Part shown: piece after piece, positions 21,607 through 23,461 of the stretch
How positions within the stretch are numbered: the first letter of the stretch is position 1
Layout: every line of letters begins with the position of its first letter
Assembly (NCBI GenBank): GCA_023387655.1
Contig: JAEWHR010000228.1
Location: 1-23,461 of the forward strand
Direction: 5' to 3'
Source: Bacillota bacterium
GTDB lineage: Bacteria > Bacillota > Clostridia > Lachnospirales > Lachnospiraceae
Length of the DNA: 23,461 bases
Program-made: the position numbers and the translations under genes
Notes under the pieces: model-generated
Databases searched by the model: none
What the model was told of the DNA's origin: nothing
What the model saw: only the letters and a program-made list of their open reading frames with translations

Positions 21607-23461
21607 ATGAATTATTACTTAAAATCTACTGACGATGTACTAAAAGAGACAGGGAGTCAATCTACTGGTCTTACATCGAAAGAAAGCGAAGACAGGCTTT
21701 TAAAAAATGGTAAAAACAAACTGAAAGAAGCGGAGAAAGTATCACTAATTGCCAGATTTTTTTCTCAAATGAAAGATCCAATGACAATTATTCTATTGTG
21801 TGCTGCAACAGTGTCCGGTATTACTGCTGCCTATGCACACGAATCCTTCGCTGATGTATTAATTATTCTTGCGGTAGTTATAATTAATGCAATTCTAGGA
21901 GTAACACAAGAAAGCAAGGCAGAAAAAGCAATTGAAGCTCTTCAAGAAATGGCAGCTGCCACAAGTAAAGTTCTTCGCGATGGTGTGATACAAAACATTA
22001 AAAGTGAAGACCTAGTTGTTGGTGATGTTATTTTACTTGAGGCAGGAGATGCGATTCCTGCAGATGCAAGATTATTAGAAAGTGCCAGCCTTAAAGTGGA
22101 AGAAGCTGCGCTTACTGGTGAAAGTGTTCCAGTTAACAAAAAAGTTGAGAAACTAACACTTGGAAAAGAAAAAGATATTCCACTTGGTGACAGAAAGAAT
22201 ATGGTCTATATGGGTAGCGTAGTCGTATATGGTCGTGGTTCTGCTGTTATCACTGCAACTGGTATGGATACCGAGATGGGTAAGATTGCAGATGCACTTG
22301 CAAATGCAAAGGAAGGACGTACTCCATTACAGATTAAGTTAGCTCAGTTAAGTAAAGTCTTAACCATACTTGTTGTTGGTATTTGTGCATTTATCTTTGG
22401 TTTTAGTTTATTAACTGCTGGTGAAATCAACGGCGAAGTTGCCTTAAATACATTTATGGTTGCCGTTAGTTTAGCTGTTGCTGCAATTCCAGAAGGTCTT
22501 GCTACCGTAGTTACCATTGTACTTAGTATTGGTGTTACTAACATGAGTAAGAAAAATGCGGTTATCCGTAAGTTAACCGCAGTAGAGACACTTGGTTGTG
22601 CACAGATCATCTGTAGTGATAAAACTGGTACTCTTACTCAGAATAAGATGACTGTAGTTGAGCACTATGGAGAAAAAGAAGACTTATTAGCGACAGCAAT
22701 GGCACTTTGTTCCGATGCTCAGCTTGATGAAACAAACAATGCAGTTGGTGAGCCAACCGAATGTGCACTTGTAAATTATGCAACAAAATTATCTTTAAAT
22801 AAAAACAAATTAAAAGAACAACAACCTCGAGTTGCAGAAGCTCCATTTGATTCTGTTCGTAAGATGATGAGTACCATTCATAAGACAGCAGAAGGAATTG
22901 TTCAATACACCAAAGGTGCTCCGGATGAAGTTTTAAAATGCTGTACTCATGCATTGCATCAGGGTAAGGTTGTTCCTTTAACTGACTCTATTCGTAAAGA
23001 GATTCTTTCAAAGAATAAGGAAATGGCAGATAAAGCCCTTCGTGTTTTAGCTGCTGCTTATAAAAATTATGACAGTGTTCCTGCTGATATTAGCCCAGAG
23101 AATTTAGAAAAAGAGTTAATCTTCATTGGTCTTACTGGTATGATTGATCCTATTCGTCCAGAGGTAATTGGTGCGATTGAAGAATGTAAAAAAGCTGGTA
23201 TTCGCCCTATTATGATTACTGGTGACCATCGTGATACCGCTGTCGCTATTGCAACACAGCTTGGAATTATCAACAATTCAAAAGAAGCTATCACAGGCGC
23301 TGAATTAAATGAAATCTCTGAGGAAGCATTTAAGACTGAAATCGAACGTTATTCTGTATACGCTCGTGTACAGCCAGAACATAAAGTTCGAATCGTAAAT
23401 GCTTGGAGAGCAAAGGGCAAAATTACTGCGATGACCGGTGACGGTGTTAACGATGCTCCAA
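21607..23461 (+). CDS. P-type cation-transporting ATPase, type II Ca2+/Mn2+ (3' end cut by window)
   Basis: The open frame starts at ATG 21607 (GAAAGGGAG, then 6-7 bases) and runs off the window after 618 codons, about two thirds of a typical 850-900-residue pump. Visible landmarks: N-terminal cation-ATPase domain (TGLTSKESEDRLLKNGKN), M1-M2, actuator TGES (170-173), M3-M4 with the ion-site PEGL (295-298) in VAAIPEGLATVVT, phosphorylation motif DKTGTLT with Asp338, nucleotide-domain KGAPDEVL, TGDH (538-541) and the hinge TGDGVNDAP at the very end. SERCA/PMR1-like sequence around PEGL points to Ca2+ or Mn2+ export; the Mn riboswitch in the leader favours a Mn2+ role. The C-terminal membrane part with further ion ligands is outside the window. 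Confidence 0.93.
   Translation, partial: MNYYLKSTDDVLKETGSQSTGLTSKESEDRLLKNGKNKLKEAEKVSLIARFFSQMKDPMTIILLCAATVSGITAAYAHESFADVLIILAVVIINAILGVTQESKAEKAIEALQEMAAATSKVLRDGVIQNIKSEDLVVGDVILLEAGDAIPADARLLESASLKVEEAALTGESVPVNKKVEKLTLGKEKDIPLGDRKNMVYMGSVVVYGRGSAVITATGMDTEMGKIADALANAKEGRTPLQIKLAQLSKVLTILVVGICAFIFGFSLLTAGEINGEVALNTFMVAVSLAVAAIPEGLATVVTIVLSIGVTNMSKKNAVIRKLTAVETLGCAQIICSDKTGTLTQNKMTVVEHYGEKEDLLATAMALCSDAQLDETNNAVGEPTECALVNYATKLSLNKNKLKEQQPRVAEAPFDSVRKMMSTIHKTAEGIVQYTKGAPDEVLKCCTHALHQGKVVPLTDSIRKEILSKNKEMADKALRVLAAAYKNYDSVPADISPENLEKELIFIGLTGMIDPIRPEVIGAIEECKKAGIRPIMITGDHRDTAVAIATQLGIINNSKEAITGAELNEISEEAFKTEIERYSVYARVQPEHKVRIVNAWRAKGKITAMTGDGVNDAP

Noticed and set aside
21942..23294. Several minus-strand frames of 65-106 codons.
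   Set aside because: All are antisense to the P-type ATPase reading frame, which carries every expected motif.

Overview
This is AT-rich chromosomal DNA from a Gram-positive clostridium. The era-yqzL-recO order, a DUF4491 protein, the M16C peptidase, three class-defining Firmicutes riboswitches (T-box, ZTP, Mn) and strong AGGAGG-type ribosome sites all point to Clostridia. The protein sequences look most like Lachnospiraceae of the Lachnoclostridium phytofermentans kind; that species-level guess comes from memory of the families, not from a search. No insertion sequence, prophage, CRISPR array, tRNA or rRNA gene was seen, so this is core genome, and its interest lies mostly in RNA-level regulation.

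Layout. 1-405 is the 3' end of an SGNH/GDSL hydrolase (+). From about 7.5 kb back to 0.57 kb the minus strand carries an M16C zinc peptidase, era, a small yqzL-like gene missed by simple ORF calling, recO and single-chain glycyl-tRNA synthetase. A cold-shock protein (+) at 7.7 kb converges on purH (-) with a shared terminator. purH is headed by a ZTP riboswitch at 9.65-9.80 kb. A DUF4491 membrane protein and a DHH/DHHA1 phosphoesterase (+) follow and converge on a PilZ protein (-).

The centre, 17.4 kb back to 12.0 kb, is one minus-strand operon: T-box leader, archaeal-type AspRS, gatC, gatA, gatB. Together these form a route to Asn-tRNA(Asn) (and Gln-tRNA(Gln)): the AspRS has the two residues associated with relaxed tRNA specificity, so it should make Asp-tRNA(Asn), which GatCAB amidates. 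The T-box specifier loop reads GAAC, which holds overlapping Glu (GAA) and Asn (AAC) codons, the two tRNAs whose charging depends on this operon. The gatC-gatA spacer holds two long hairpins, and the loop of one is exactly complementary to nine bases just upstream of the gatA ribosome site, a possible translational pseudoknot that I do not recognise from the literature.

The right end has a lipoteichoic-acid-synthase-like membrane enzyme (-) with an odd Pro/Thr linker and a direct-repeat operator candidate, an LD-carboxypeptidase (-), and a P-type Ca2+/Mn2+ ATPase (+) that runs off the window. The ATPase follows a yybP-ykoY-type Mn riboswitch, and a second promoter candidate downstream of the riboswitch terminator may bypass it.
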